From NCBI RefSeq assembly GCF_050948215.1, contig NW_027488704.1, positions 1-64,000 on the forward strand: a stretch of 64,000 bases of DNA, in the 5' to 3' direction. Below the pieces are notes generated by a model. The model made no database searches. It had not been told where the DNA came from and saw nothing but the letters and a program-made list of their open reading frames with translations. Shown one piece after another: positions 1-13,111 of the stretch. This DNA comes from Halictus rubicundus (Eukaryota > Arthropoda > Insecta > Hymenoptera > Halictidae). Made by a program: the position numbers and the translations under genes. Every line of letters starts with the position of its first letter. Within the stretch, counting starts at the first letter, position 1.

Positions 1-2057
1 ATCCTCCATCCTATCCTATCCTCCATCCTATCCAATCCCCTATCCTATCCTCAATCCTATCCTATCCTCATTCCTATCCTATCCTCAATCCTATCGTATC
101 CTCTATCCTATAGTATCCTCTATACTATCCTATCCTCAATCCTATCCTATCCTCAATCCTAACCTATCCTCTACCCTATCCTATTCTCTATCCTATCCTA
201 TCCTCTATCCTATCCTATCCTCTATCCTATCCTCTATCCTATCCTATCCTCTACCCTATCCTATCTTCTATCCTATCCTATTCTCAACCCTATCCTATCC
301 TATGCACTATCGTATGCTCTATCCGATCCTATCCCCTATCTTATCCTCTACCCTATCCTATCCTCAACCCTATAATACCATGTATCCTATCCTATTCTCT
401 ATCCTATCCTATCCTATCCTCTATCGTATGCTCTATCCTATCCCATCCCCTATCCTATCCTATCCTCTATCCTATCCTATCGTCTATCCTATCCTATCCT
501 CTATCCTATCATATCCTCTATCCCATCCTAATCTCTATCCTATCAATACCCTATCCTATCCTCTATCCTATCCTATCCTCTATCCTATCCTATTCTCTAT
601 AAACCCTATCCTCTATCCTATAATATCCTCTATCCCATCCTAATCTCTATCCTATCAATCCCCTATCCTATCGTCTATCCTATCCTATCCTCTATCCTAT
701 CCAATTCTCTATCCTATCCTATCCTCTATCATATCCTATCCTCTATCCTATCCTATCCTCTATCCTATCCTATCCTCTATCCTATCCTCTCCTCAATCCT
801 ATCCTATCCTCAATCCTAACCTAACCTCTATCCTATCCTATTCTCTATCCTATCCTATCCTCTATCCTATCCTATCCTCTATCCTATCCTATTCTCTATC
901 CTATCCTATCCTATGCACTATCGTATGCTCTATCCAATCCTATACTCTATCATATCCTATCCCCTATCCTATCCTTAATCCTATCCTATCCTCAATCCTA
1001 ACCTATCCTCTATCCTATCCTATTCTATATCCTATCCTATCCTCTATCCTATCCTATCCTCTATCCTATCCTATCCTCTATCCTATCTTATCCTCTATCC
1101 TATCCTGTCCTCTATTCTATCCTATCCTCTATCTTATCATATCCACTATCTTATCCTATACTCTATCCTATTCTATCCTCTATCCTATCCTATCCTCAAT
1201 CCAATGCTATCCTCTATCCTATCCTATCCTCTATCGTATCCTATCCTCTATCGTATCCAATCCTCTATCCTATCCTCTATCCTATCCTATCCTCTATCCT
1301 ATCCTATCATCTATCCTATCCTATTCTCTATCCTATCCTATCCTCTATCCTATCCTATCCACTATCGTATGCTCTATCCTATCCAATCCCCTATCCTATC
1401 CTCTACCCTATCCTATCCTCAACCCTATAATACCATGTATCCTATCCTATTCTCTATCCTATCCTATCCTATCCTCCATCGTATGCTCTATCCTATCCTA
1501 TCCACTATCCTATCCTATCCTCTATCCTATCCTATCGTCTATCCTATCCTATCCTCTATCCTAACCTATCCTCTATCCTATCCTATCCTCTATCCTATAA
1601 TATCCTCTATCCCATCCTAATCTCTATCCTATCAATCCCCTATCCTATCGTCTATCCTATCCTATCCTCTATCCTATCCAATTCTCTGTCCTATCCTATC
1701 CTCTATCATATCCTATCCTCTATCCTATCCTATCCTCTATCCTATCCTATCCTCAATCCTAACCTAACCTCTATCCTATCCTATTCTCTATCCTATCCTA
1801 TCCTCTATCCTATCCTATCCTCTATCCTATCCTATCCTCTATCCTATCCTCTCCTCAATCCTATCCTATCCTCTATCCTATCCTATCCTCTATCCTATTC
1901 AATCTCATATCCTATCCTATCCTCTATCATATCCTATCCTCTATCGTATCCTATCTTCTATCGTATCCTATCCTCTATCCTATCCAATCCTCTATCCTAT
2001 CCTCTATCCTATCCTGTCCTCTATCCTATCCTATCCTCAATCCTATCCTATCCTATC
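1..2057. repeat. HOR unit, 2.3-kb class (left-truncated), domain 1
   Basis: The unit begins inside cassette A and runs through B, C (302), D (378), E, a second C (913) and D (1433) and F. Its first 0.9 kb aligns with the unit starting at 5,231 at a constant offset of 5,227 bp, with a few substitutions (for example near 340, 513 and 544). After the second C it lacks about 130 bp that are present at 6,150-6,290. That missing piece lies between two GTATGCTC copies, which points to deletion by recombination between them. Confidence 0.82.
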
Positions 2058-5000
2058 CTCCATCCTATCCTATCCTCCATCCTATCCAATCCCCTATCCT
2101 ATCCTCATTCCTATCCTATCCTATCCTCAATCCTATCGTATCCTCTATCCTATAGTATCCTCTATCCTATCCTATCCTCTATCCTATCCTATCCTGAATC
2201 CTATCCTATCCTCAATCCTATCCTATCCTATCCTCTATCCTATCCTATCATCTATCATATCCTATCCTCTATCCTATCCTATCGTCTATCCTATCCTATC
2301 CTCTATCCTATCCTATCCTCTATCCTATCCTCTCCTCAATCCTATCCTATCCTATCCTCTATCCTATCCTCTATCCTATCCTCTCCTCAATCCTATCCTA
2401 TCCTCTATCCTATCCTATCCCCTATCCTATTCAATCTCATATCCTATCCTATCCTCTATCATATCCTATCCTCTATCGTATCCTGTCTTCTATCGTATCC
2501 TATCCTCTATCCTATCCTATCCTCTATCCTATCCTCTATCCTATCCTCTATCCTATCCTCTATCCTATCCTCTACCCTATCCTATCCTCTATCCTATCCA
2601 ATTCTCTATCCTATCCTATCCTCTATCATATCCTATCCTATATCCTATCCTATCCTCTATCCTATCCTATCCTCTATCCTATCCTCTCCTCAATCCTATC
2701 CTATCCTCAATCCTAACCTAACCTCTATCCTATCCTATTCTCTATCCTATCCTATCCTCTATCCTATCCTATCCTCTATCCTATCCTATCCTCTATCCTC
2801 TCCTCTCCTCAATCCTATCCTATCCTCTATCCTATCCTCTATCCTATCCTCTATCCTATCCTCTCCTCAATCCTATCCTATCCTCTATCCTATCCTATCC
2901 TCTATCCTATTCAATCTCATATCCTATCCTATCCTCTATCATATCCTATCCTCTATCGTATCCTATCTTCTATCGTATCCTATCCTCTATCCTATCCAAT
3001 CCTCTATCCTATCCTCTATCCTATCCAATCCTCTATCCTATCCTATCCTCAATCCTATCCTATCCTATCCTCCATCCTATCCTATCCTCCATCCTATCCA
3101 ATCCCCTATCCTATCCTCAATCCTATCCTATCCTATCCTATCCTCTATCTTTTGCTCTATCCTATCCTCTATCCTATCCTATCCACAATCCAACCCTATC
3201 CTCTATCCTATAATATCCTCTATCCTATCCTATCCTATCCTCTATCCTTTCCTCTATCCTATCCTCTATCCTATCCTATCCTCTATCCTATCCTCTCCTC
3301 TATCCTATCCTATCCTATCCTATCCTATCCTCTATCCTATCCTATACTCTATCCTATCCTATCCTCTATCCTATCCTATCCACTATCGTATGCTCTATCC
3401 TATCCAATCCCCTATCCTATCCTCTACCCTATCCTATCCTCAACCCTATAATACCATGTATCCTATCCTATTCTCTATCCTATCCTATCCTATCCTCTAT
3501 CGTATGCTCTATCCTATCCTATCCACTATCCTATCCTATCCTCTATCCTATCCTATCGTCTATCCTATCCTATCCTCTATCCTATTATATCCTCTATCCT
3601 ATCCTATCCTCTATCCTATCTTATCCTCTATCCTATCCTGTCCTCTATTCTATCCTATCCTCTATCTTATCATATCCACTATCCTATCCTATACTCTATC
3701 CTATTCTATCCTCTATCCTATCCTACCATCAATCCAATGCTATCCTCTATCCTATCCTATCCTCTATCGTATCCTATCCTCTATCGTATCCAATCCTCTA
3801 TCCTATCCTCTATCCTATCCTATCCTCTATCCTATCCTATCATCTATCCTATCCTATTCTCTATCCTATCCTATCCTCTATCCTATTCTATCCACTATCG
3901 TATGCTCTATCCTATCCAATCCCCTATCCTATCCTCTACCCTATCCTATCCTCAACCCTATAATACCATGTATCCTATCCTATTCTCTATCCTATCCTAT
4001 CCTATCCTCTATCGTATGCTCTATCCTATCCTATCCACTATCCTATCCTATCCTCTATCCTATCCTATCCTCTATCCTATCCTATCCTCTATCCCATCCT
4101 AATCTCTATCCTATCAATCCCCTATCCTATCCTCTATCCTATCCTATCCTCTATCCTATCCTATTCTCTATAAACCCTATCCTCTATCCTATAATATCCT
4201 CTATCCCATCCTAATCTCTATCCTATCAATCCCCTATCCTATCGTCTATCCTATCCTATCCTCTATCCTATCCAATTCTCAATCCTATCCTATCCTCTAT
4301 CATATCCTATCCTCTATCCTATCCTATCCTCTATCCTATCCTATCCTCTATCCTATCCTCTCCTCAATCCTATCCTATCCTCAATCCTAACCTAACCTCT
4401 ATCCTATCCTATTCTCTATCCTATCCTATCCTCTATCCTATCCTATCATCTATCCTATCCTATTCTCTATCCTATCCTATCCTCTATCCTATCCTATCCA
4501 CTATCGTATGCTCTATCCTATCCAATCCCCTATCCTATCCTCTACCCTATCCTATCCTCAACCCTATAATACCATGTATCCTATCCTATTCTCTATCCTA
4601 TCCTATCCTATCCTCCATCGTATGCTCTATCCTATCCTATCCACTATCCTATCCTATCCTCTATCCTATCCTATCGTCTATCCTATCCTATCCTCTATCC
4701 TATCCTATCCTCTATCCTATCCTATCCTCTATCCTATAATATCCTCTATCCCATCCTAATCTCTATCCTATCAATCCCCTATCCTATCGTCTATCCTATC
4801 CTATCCTCTATCCTATCCAATTCTCTATCCTATCCTATCCTCTATCATATCCTATCCTCTATCCTATCCTATCCTCTATAATATCCTATCCTCTATCCTA
4901 TCCTCTCCTCAATCCTATCCTATCCTCAATCCTAACCTAACCTCTATCCTATCCTATTCTCTATCCTATCCTATCCTCTATCCTATCCTATCCTCTATCC

Positions 5001-5230
5001 TATCCTATCCTCTATCCTATCCTCTCCTCAATCCTATCCTATCCTCTATCCTATCCTATCCTCTATCCTATTCAATCTCATATCCTATCCTATCCTCTAT
5101 CATATCCTATCCTCTATCGTATCCTATCTTCTATCGTATCCTATCCTCTATCCTATCCAATCCTCTTTCCTATCCTCTATCCTATCCTGTCCTGTATCCT
5201 ATCCTATCCTCAATCCTATCCTATCCTATC
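2058..5230. repeat. HOR unit, 3.2 to 3.4-kb class, domain 1
   Basis: The order is A (2,058) - B - F - A (3,070) - a CTTTTGCTC variant near 3,150 - D (3,454, 3,966, 4,572) - E - F. It aligns with the units from 9,742 and 13,161 (offsets about 7,680 to 7,706 bp to the first). It ends where the next A begins. The CTCTATCTTTTGCTC spelling at about 3,145 differs by one base from CTTTGCTC in the other copies. Confidence 0.8.
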
Positions 5231-7539
5231 CTCCATCCTATCCTATCCTCCATCCTATCCAATCCCCTATCCTATCCTCAATCCTATCCTATCCTCATTC
5301 CTATCCTATCCTCAATCCTATCGTATCCTCTATCCTATAGTATCCTCTATACTATCCTATCCTCAATCCTATCCTATCCTCAATCCTAACCTATCCTCTA
5401 CCCTATCCTATTCTCTATCCTATCCTATCCTCTATCCTATCCTATCCTCTATCCTATCCTCTATCCTATCCTATCCTCTACCCTATCCTATCTTCTATCC
5501 TATCCTATTCTCAACCCTATCCTATCCTATGCACTATCGTATGCTCTATCCGATCCTATCCCCTATCCTATCCTCTACCCTATCCTATCCTCAACCCTAT
5601 AATACCATGTATCCTATCCTATTCTCTATCCTATCCTATCCTATCCTCTATCGTATGCTCTATCCTATCCCATCCCCTATCCTATCCTATCCTCTATCCT
5701 ATCCTATCGTCTATCCTATCCTATCCTCTATCCTATCCTATCCTCTATCCCATCCTAATCTCTATCCTATCAATCCCCTATCCTATCCTCTATCCTATCC
5801 TATCCTCTATCCTATCCTATTCTCTATAAACCCTATCCTCTATCCTATAATATCCTCTATCCCATCCTAATCTCTATCCTATCAATCCCCTATCCTATCG
5901 TCTATCCTATCCTATCCTCTATCCTATCCAATTCTCTATCCTATCCTATCCTCTATCATATCCTATCCTCTATCCTATCCTATCCTCTATCCTATCCTAT
6001 CCTCTATCCTATCCTCTCCTCAATCCTATCCTATCCTCAATCCTAACCTAACCTCTATCCTATCCTATTCTCTATCCTATCCTATCCTCTATCCTATCCT
6101 ATCCTCTATCCTATCCTATTCTCTATCCTATCCTATCCTATGCACTATCGTATGCTCTATCCTATCCTATCCTCTATCCTATCCAATCCCCTATCCTATC
6201 CTCTACCCTATAATACCATGTATCCTATCCTATTCTCTATCCTATCCTATCCTATCCTCTATCGTATGCTCTATCCTATCCTATCCACTATCCAATCCTA
6301 TACTCTATCATATCCTATCCCCTATCCTATCCTTAATCCTATCCTATCCTCAATCCTAACCTATCCTCTATCCTATCCTATTCTATATCCTATCCTATCC
6401 TCTATCCTATCCTATCCTCTATCCTATCCTATCCTCTATCCTATCTTATACTCTATCCTATCCTGTCCTCTATTCTATCCAATCCTCTATCTTATCATAT
6501 CCACTATCTTATCCTATACTCTATCCTATTCTATCCTCTATCCTATCCTATCCTCAATCCAATGCTATCCTCTATCCTATCCTATCCTCTATCGTATCCT
6601 ATCCTCTATCGTATCCAATCCTCTATCCTATCCTCTATCCTATCCTATCCTCTATCCTATCCTATCATCTATCCTATCCTATTCTCTATCCTATCCTGTC
6701 CTCTATCCTATCCTATCCACTATCGTATGCTCTATCCTATCCAATCCCCTATCCTATCCTCTACCCTATCCTATCCTCAACCCTATAATACCATGTATCC
6801 TATCCTATTCTCTGTCCTATCCTATCCTATCCTCCATCGTATGCTCTATCCTATCCTATCCACTATCCTATCCTATCCTCTATCCTATCCTATCGTCTAT
6901 CCTATCCTATCCTCTATCCTATCCTATCCTCTATCCTATCCTATCCTCTATCCTATAATATCCTCTATCCCATCCTAATCTCTATCCTATCAATCCCCTA
7001 TCCTATCGTCTATCCTATCCTATCCTCTATCCTATCCAATTCTCTATCCTATCCTATCCTCTATCATATCCTATCCTCTATCCTATCCTATCCTCTATCC
7101 TATCCTATCCTCTATCCTATCCTCTCCTCAATCCTATCCTATCCTCAATCCTAACCTAACCTCTATCCTATCCTATTCTCTATCCTATCCTATCCTCTAT
7201 CCTATCCTATCCTCTATCCTATCCTATCCTCTATCCTATCCTCTCCTCAATCCTATCCTATCCTGTATCCTATCCTATTCTCTATCCTATTCAATCTCAT
7301 TTCCTATCCTATCCTCTATCATATCCTATCCTCTATCGTATCCTATCTTCTATCGTATCCTATCCTCTATCCTATCCAATCCTCTATCCTATCCTCTATC
7401 CTATCCTGTCCTCTATCCTATCCTATCCTCAATCCTATCCTATCCTATCCTCCATCCTATCCTATCCTCCATCCTATCCAATCCCCTATCCTATCCTCAA
7501 TCCTATCCTATCCTATCCTCAATCCTATCCTATCCTATC
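5231..7539. repeat. HOR unit, 2,309-bp class, tandem copy 1
   Basis: The layout is A-B-C-D-E-C-D-D-E-F. It is followed directly by a near-identical copy at an offset of 2,309 bp that changes to 2,292 bp after about 5,800. The 17-bp step is exactly one monomer, present here and missing from the next copy near 8,090. I saw only a handful of substitutions between the copies (for example at about 6,295, 6,440 and 6,815), so the duplication is recent. A 90-bp local duplication of cassette A ends the unit (7,450 and 7,540). Confidence 0.88.
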
Positions 7540-9741
7540 CTCCATCCTATCCTATCCTCCATCCTATCCAATCCCCTATCCTATCCTCAATCCTATCCTA
7601 TCCTCATTCCTATCCTATCCTCAATCCTATCGTATCCTCTATCCTATAGTATCCTCTATACTATCCTATCCTCAATCCTATCCTATCCTCAATCCTAACC
7701 TATCCTCTACCCTATCCTATTCTCTATCCTATCCTATCCTCTATCCTATCCTATCCTCTATCCTATCCTCTATCCTATCCTATCCTCTACCCTATCCTAT
7801 CTTCTATCCTATCCTATTCTCAACCCTATCCTATCCTATGCACTATCGTATGCTCTATCCGATCCTATCCCCTATCCTATCCTCTACCCTATCCTATCCT
7901 CAACCCTATAATACCATGTATCCTATCCTATTCTCTATCCTATCCTATCCTATCCTCTATCGTATGCTCTATCCTATCCCATCCCCTATCCTATCCTATC
8001 CTCTATCCTATCCTATCGTCTATCCTATCCTATCCTCTATCCTATCCTATCCTCTATCCCATCCTAATCTCTATCCTATCAATCCCCTATCCTATCCTCT
8101 ATCCTATCCTATTCTCTATAAACCCTATCCTCTATCCTATAATATCCTCTATCCCATCCTAATCTCTATCCTATCAATCCCCTATCCTATCGTCTATCCT
8201 ATCCTATCCTCTATCCTATCCAATTCTCTATCCTATCCTATCCTCTATCATATCCTATCCTCTATCCTATCCTATCCTCTATCCTATCCTATCCTCTATC
8301 CTATCCTCTCCTCAATCCTATCCTATCCTCAATCCTAACCTAACCTCTATCCTATCCTATTCTCTATCCTATCCTATCCTCTATCCTATCCTATCCTCTA
8401 TCCTATCCTATTCTCTATCCTATCCTATCCTATGCACTATCGTATGCTCTATCCTATCCTATCCTCTATCCTATCCAATCCCCTATCCTATCCTCTACCC
8501 TATAATACCATGTATCCTATCCTATTCTCTATCCTATCCTATCCTATCCTCTATCGTATGCTCTATCCTATCCTATCCACTATCCAATACTATACTCTAT
8601 CATATCCTATCCCCTATCCTATCCTTAATCCTATCCTATCCTCAATCCTAACCTATCCTCTATCCTATCCTATTCTATATCCTATCCTATCCTCTATCCT
8701 ATCCTATCCTCTATCCTATCCTATCCTCTATCCTATCTTATCCTCTATCCTATCCTGTCCTCTATTCTATCCAATCCTCTATCTTATCATATCCACTATC
8801 TTATCCTATACTCTATCCTATTCTATCCTCTATCCTATCCTATCCTCAATCCAATGCTATCCTCTATCCTATCCTATCCTCTATCGTATCCTATCCTCTA
8901 TCGTATCCAATCCTCTATCCTATCCTCTATCCTATCCTATCCTCTATCCTATCCTATCATCTATCCTATCCTATTCTCTATCCTATCCTGTCCTCTATCC
9001 TATCCTATCCACTATCGTATGCTCTATCCTATCCAATCCCCTATCCTATCCTCTACCCTATCCTATCCTCAACCCTATAATACCATGTATCCTATCCTAT
9101 TCTCTATCCTATCCTATCCTATCCTCCATCGTATGCTCTATCCTATCCTATCCACTATCCTATCCTATCCTCTATCCTATCCTATCGTCTATCCTATCCT
9201 ATCCTCTATCCTATCCTATCCTCTATCCTATCCTATCCTCTATCCTATAATATCCTCTATCCCATCCTAATCTCTATCCTATCAATCCCCTATCCTATCG
9301 TCTATCCTATCCTATCCTCTATCCTATCCAATTCTCTATCCTATCCTATCCTCTATCATATCCTATCCTCTATCCTATCCTATCCTCTATCCTATCCTAT
9401 CCTCTATCCTATCCTCTCCTCAATCCTATCCTATCCTCAATCCTAACCTAACCTCTATCCTATCCTATTCTCTATCCTATCCTATCCTCTATCCTATCCT
9501 ATCCTCTATCCTATCCTATCCTCTATCCTATCCTCTCCTCAATCCTATCCTATCCTGTATCCTATCCTATTCTCTATCCTATTCAATCTCATTTCCTATC
9601 CTATCCTCTATCATATCCTATCCTCTATCGTATCCTATCTTCTATCGTATCCTATCCTCTATCCTATCCAATCCTCTATCCTATCCTCTATCCTATCCTG
9701 TCCTCTATCCTATCCTATCCTCAATCCTATCCTATCCTATC
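7540..9741. repeat. HOR unit, 2.3-kb class, tandem copy 2
   Basis: This is the direct tandem copy of 5,231-7,539 with the same cassette order and the same private spellings, including CTGTATCC then TTCAATCTCATTTCC near the end (about 9,555-9,600). It lacks one 17-bp monomer before the CTATAAACC motif near 8,119. It ends at the A cassette at 9,742, where the 3.4-kb class starts. Confidence 0.88.
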
Positions 9742-12700
9742 CTCCATCCTATCCTATCCTCCATCCTATCCAATCCCCTATCCTATCCTCAATCCTATCC
9801 TATCCTATCCTCAATCCTATCGTATCCTCTATCCTATAGTATCCTCTATCCTATAGTATCCTCTATCCTATCCTATCCTCTATCCTATCCTATCCTCAAT
9901 CCTATCCTATCCTCAATCCTATCCTATCCTATCCTCTATCCTATCCTATCATCTATCATATCCTATCCTCTATCCTATCCTATCGTCTATCCTATCCTAT
10001 CCTCTATCCTATCCTATCCTCTATCCTATCCTCTCCTCAATCCTATCCTATCCTATCCTCTATCCTATCCTCTATCATATCCTCTCCTCAATCCTATCCT
10101 ATCCTCTATCCTATCCTATCCCCTATCCTATTCAATCTTATATCCTATCCTATCCTCTATCATATCCTATCCTCTATCGTATCCTATCTTCTATCGTATC
10201 CTATCCTCTATCCTATCCTATCCTCTATCCTATCCTCTATCCTATCCTCTATCCTATCCTCTACCCTATCCTATCCTCTATCCTATCCAATTCTCTATCC
10301 TATCCTATCCTCTATCATATCCTATCCTATATCCTATCCTATCCTCTATCCTATCCTATCCTCTATCCTATCCTATCCTCTATCCTATCCTCTCCTCAAT
10401 CCTATCCTATCCTCAATCCTAACCTAACCTCTATCCTATCCTATTCTCTATCCTATCCTATCCTCTATCCTATCCTATCCTCTATCCTATCCTATCCTCT
10501 ATCCTATCATCTCCTCAATCCTATCCTATCCTCTATCCTATCCTCTATCCTATCCTCTATCCTATCCTCTCCTCAATCCTATCCTATCCTCTATCCTATC
10601 CTATCCTCTATCCTATTCAATCTCATATCCTATCCTATCCTCTATCATATCCTATCCTCTATCGTATCCTATCTTCTATCGTATCCTATCCTCTATCCTA
10701 TCCAATCCTCTATCCTATCCTCTATCCTATCCAATCCTCTATCCTATCCTATCCTCAATCCTATCCTATCCTATCCTCCATCCTATCCTATCCTCCATCC
10801 TATCCAATCCCCTATCCTATCCTCAATCCTATCCTATCCTATCCTATCCTCTATCCTTTGCTCTATCCTATCCTCTATCCTATCCTATCCACAATCCAAC
10901 CCTATCCTCTATCCTATAATATCCTCTATCCTATCCTATCCTATCCTCTATCCTATCCTATCCTCTATCCTATCCTCTCCTCTATCCTATCCTATCCTAT
11001 CCTATCCTATCCTCTATCCTATCCTATACTCTATCCTATCCTATCCTCTATCCTATCCTATCCACTATCGTATGCTCTATCCTATCCAATCCCCTATCCT
11101 ATCCTCTACCCTATCCTATCCTCAACCCTATAATACCATGTATCCTATCCTATTCTCTATCCTATCCTATCCTATCCTCTATCGTATGCTCTATCCTATC
11201 CTATCCACTATCCTATCCTATCCTCTATCCTATCCTATCGTCTATCCTATCCTATCCTCTATCCTATCCTATCCTCTATCCTATCCTATCCTCTATCCTA
11301 TCTTATCCTCTATCCTATCCTGTGCTCTATTCTATCCTATCCTCTATCTTATCATATCCACTATCCTATCCTATACTCTATCCTATTCTATCCTCTATCC
11401 TATCCTACCATCAATCCAATGCTATCCTCTATCCTATCCTATCCTCTATCGTATCCTATCCTCTATCGTATCCAATCCTCTATCCTATCCTCTATCCTAT
11501 CCTATCCTCTATCCTATCCTATCATCTATCCTATCCTATTCTCTATCCTATCCTATCCTCTATCCTATTCTATCCACTATCGTATGCTCTATCCTATCCA
11601 ATCCCCTATCCTATCCTCTACCCTATCCTATCCTCAACCCTATAATACCATGTATCCTATCCTATTCTCTATCCTATCCTATCCTATCCTCTATCGTATG
11701 CTCTATCCTATCCTATCCACTATCCTATCCTATCCTCTATCCTATCCTATCGTCTATCCTATCCTATCCTCTATCCTATCCTATCCTCTATCCCATCCTA
11801 ATCTCTATCCTATCAATCCCCTATCCTATCCTCTATCCTATCCTATCCTCTATCCTATCCTATTCTCTATAAACCCTATCCTCTATCCTATAATATCCTC
11901 TATCCCATCCTAATCTCTATCCTATCAATCCCCTATCCTATCGTCTATCCTATCCTATCCTCTATCCTATCCAATTCTCTATCCTATCCTATCCTCTATC
12001 ATATCCTATCCTCTATCCTATCCTATCCTCTATCCTATCCTATCCTCTATCCTATCCTCTCCTCAATCCTATCCTATCCTCAATCCTAACCTAACCTCTA
12101 TCCTATCCTATTCTCTATCCTATCCTATCCTCTATCCTATCCTATCATCTATCCTATCCTATTCTCTATCCTATCCTATCCTCTATCCTATCCTATCCAC
12201 TATCGTATGCTCTATCCTATCCAATCCCCTATCCTATCCTCTACCCTATCCTATCCTCAACCCTATAATACCATGTATCCTATCCTATTCTCTATCCTAT
12301 CCTATCCTATCCTCCATCGTATGCTCTATCCTATCCTATCCACTATCCTATCCTATCCTCTATCCTATCCTATCGTCTATCCTATCCTATCCTCTATCCT
12401 ATCCTATCCTCTATCCTATCCTATCCTCTATCCTATAATATCCTCTATCCCATCCTAATCTCTATCCTATCGATCCCCTATCCTATCGTCTATCCTATCC
12501 TATCCTCTATCCTATCCAATTCTCTATCCTATCCTATCCTCTATCATATCCTATCCTCTATCCTATCCTATCCTCTATAATATCCTATCCTCTATCCTAT
12601 CCTCTCCGCAATCCTATCCTATCCTCAATCCTAACCTAACCTCTATCCTATCCTATTCTCTATCCTATCCTATCCTCTATCCTATCCTATCCTCTATCCT

Positions 12701-13111
12701 ATCGTATCCTCTATCCTATCCTCTCCTCAATCCTATCCTATCCTCTATCCTATCCTATCCTCTATCCTATTCAATCTCATATCCTATCCTATCCTCTATC
12801 ATATCCTATCCTCTATCGTATCCTATCTTCTATCGTATCCTATCCTCTATCCTATCCAATCCTATATCCTATCCTCTATCCTATCCTGTCCTCTATCCTA
12901 TCCTATCCTCAATCCTATCCTATCCTATCCTCCATCCTATCCTATCCTCCATCCTATCCAATCCCCTATCCTATCCTCAATCCTATCCTATCCTATCCTC
13001 AATCCTATCGTATCCTCTATCCTATAGTATCCTCTATCCTATCCTATCCTCTATCCTATCCTATCCTCAATCCTATCCTATCCTCAATCCTATCTTATCC
13101 TATCCTCTATC
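9742..13111. repeat. HOR unit, 3.4-kb class, tandem copy 1, with a short partial A-B unit at its end
   Basis: The order is A-B-F-A-CTTTGCTC-D (11,136; 11,648; 12,271)-E-F. It aligns with the following unit at an offset of 3,419 bp falling to 3,402 and then 3,353 bp, through losses of 17 bp and 49 bp in the later copy. It carries an ATCGAT spelling in the E cassette (12,469) shared only with two later units. A partial unit (A at 12,930, B, then back to the end of F) follows before the next full unit. Confidence 0.83.

Noticed and set aside
301..325. Palindrome or hairpin in TATGCACTATCGTATGC
   Set aside because: Only the short TGCA core is self-complementary. The arms do not pair well, and the motif is better explained as a diverged monomer.
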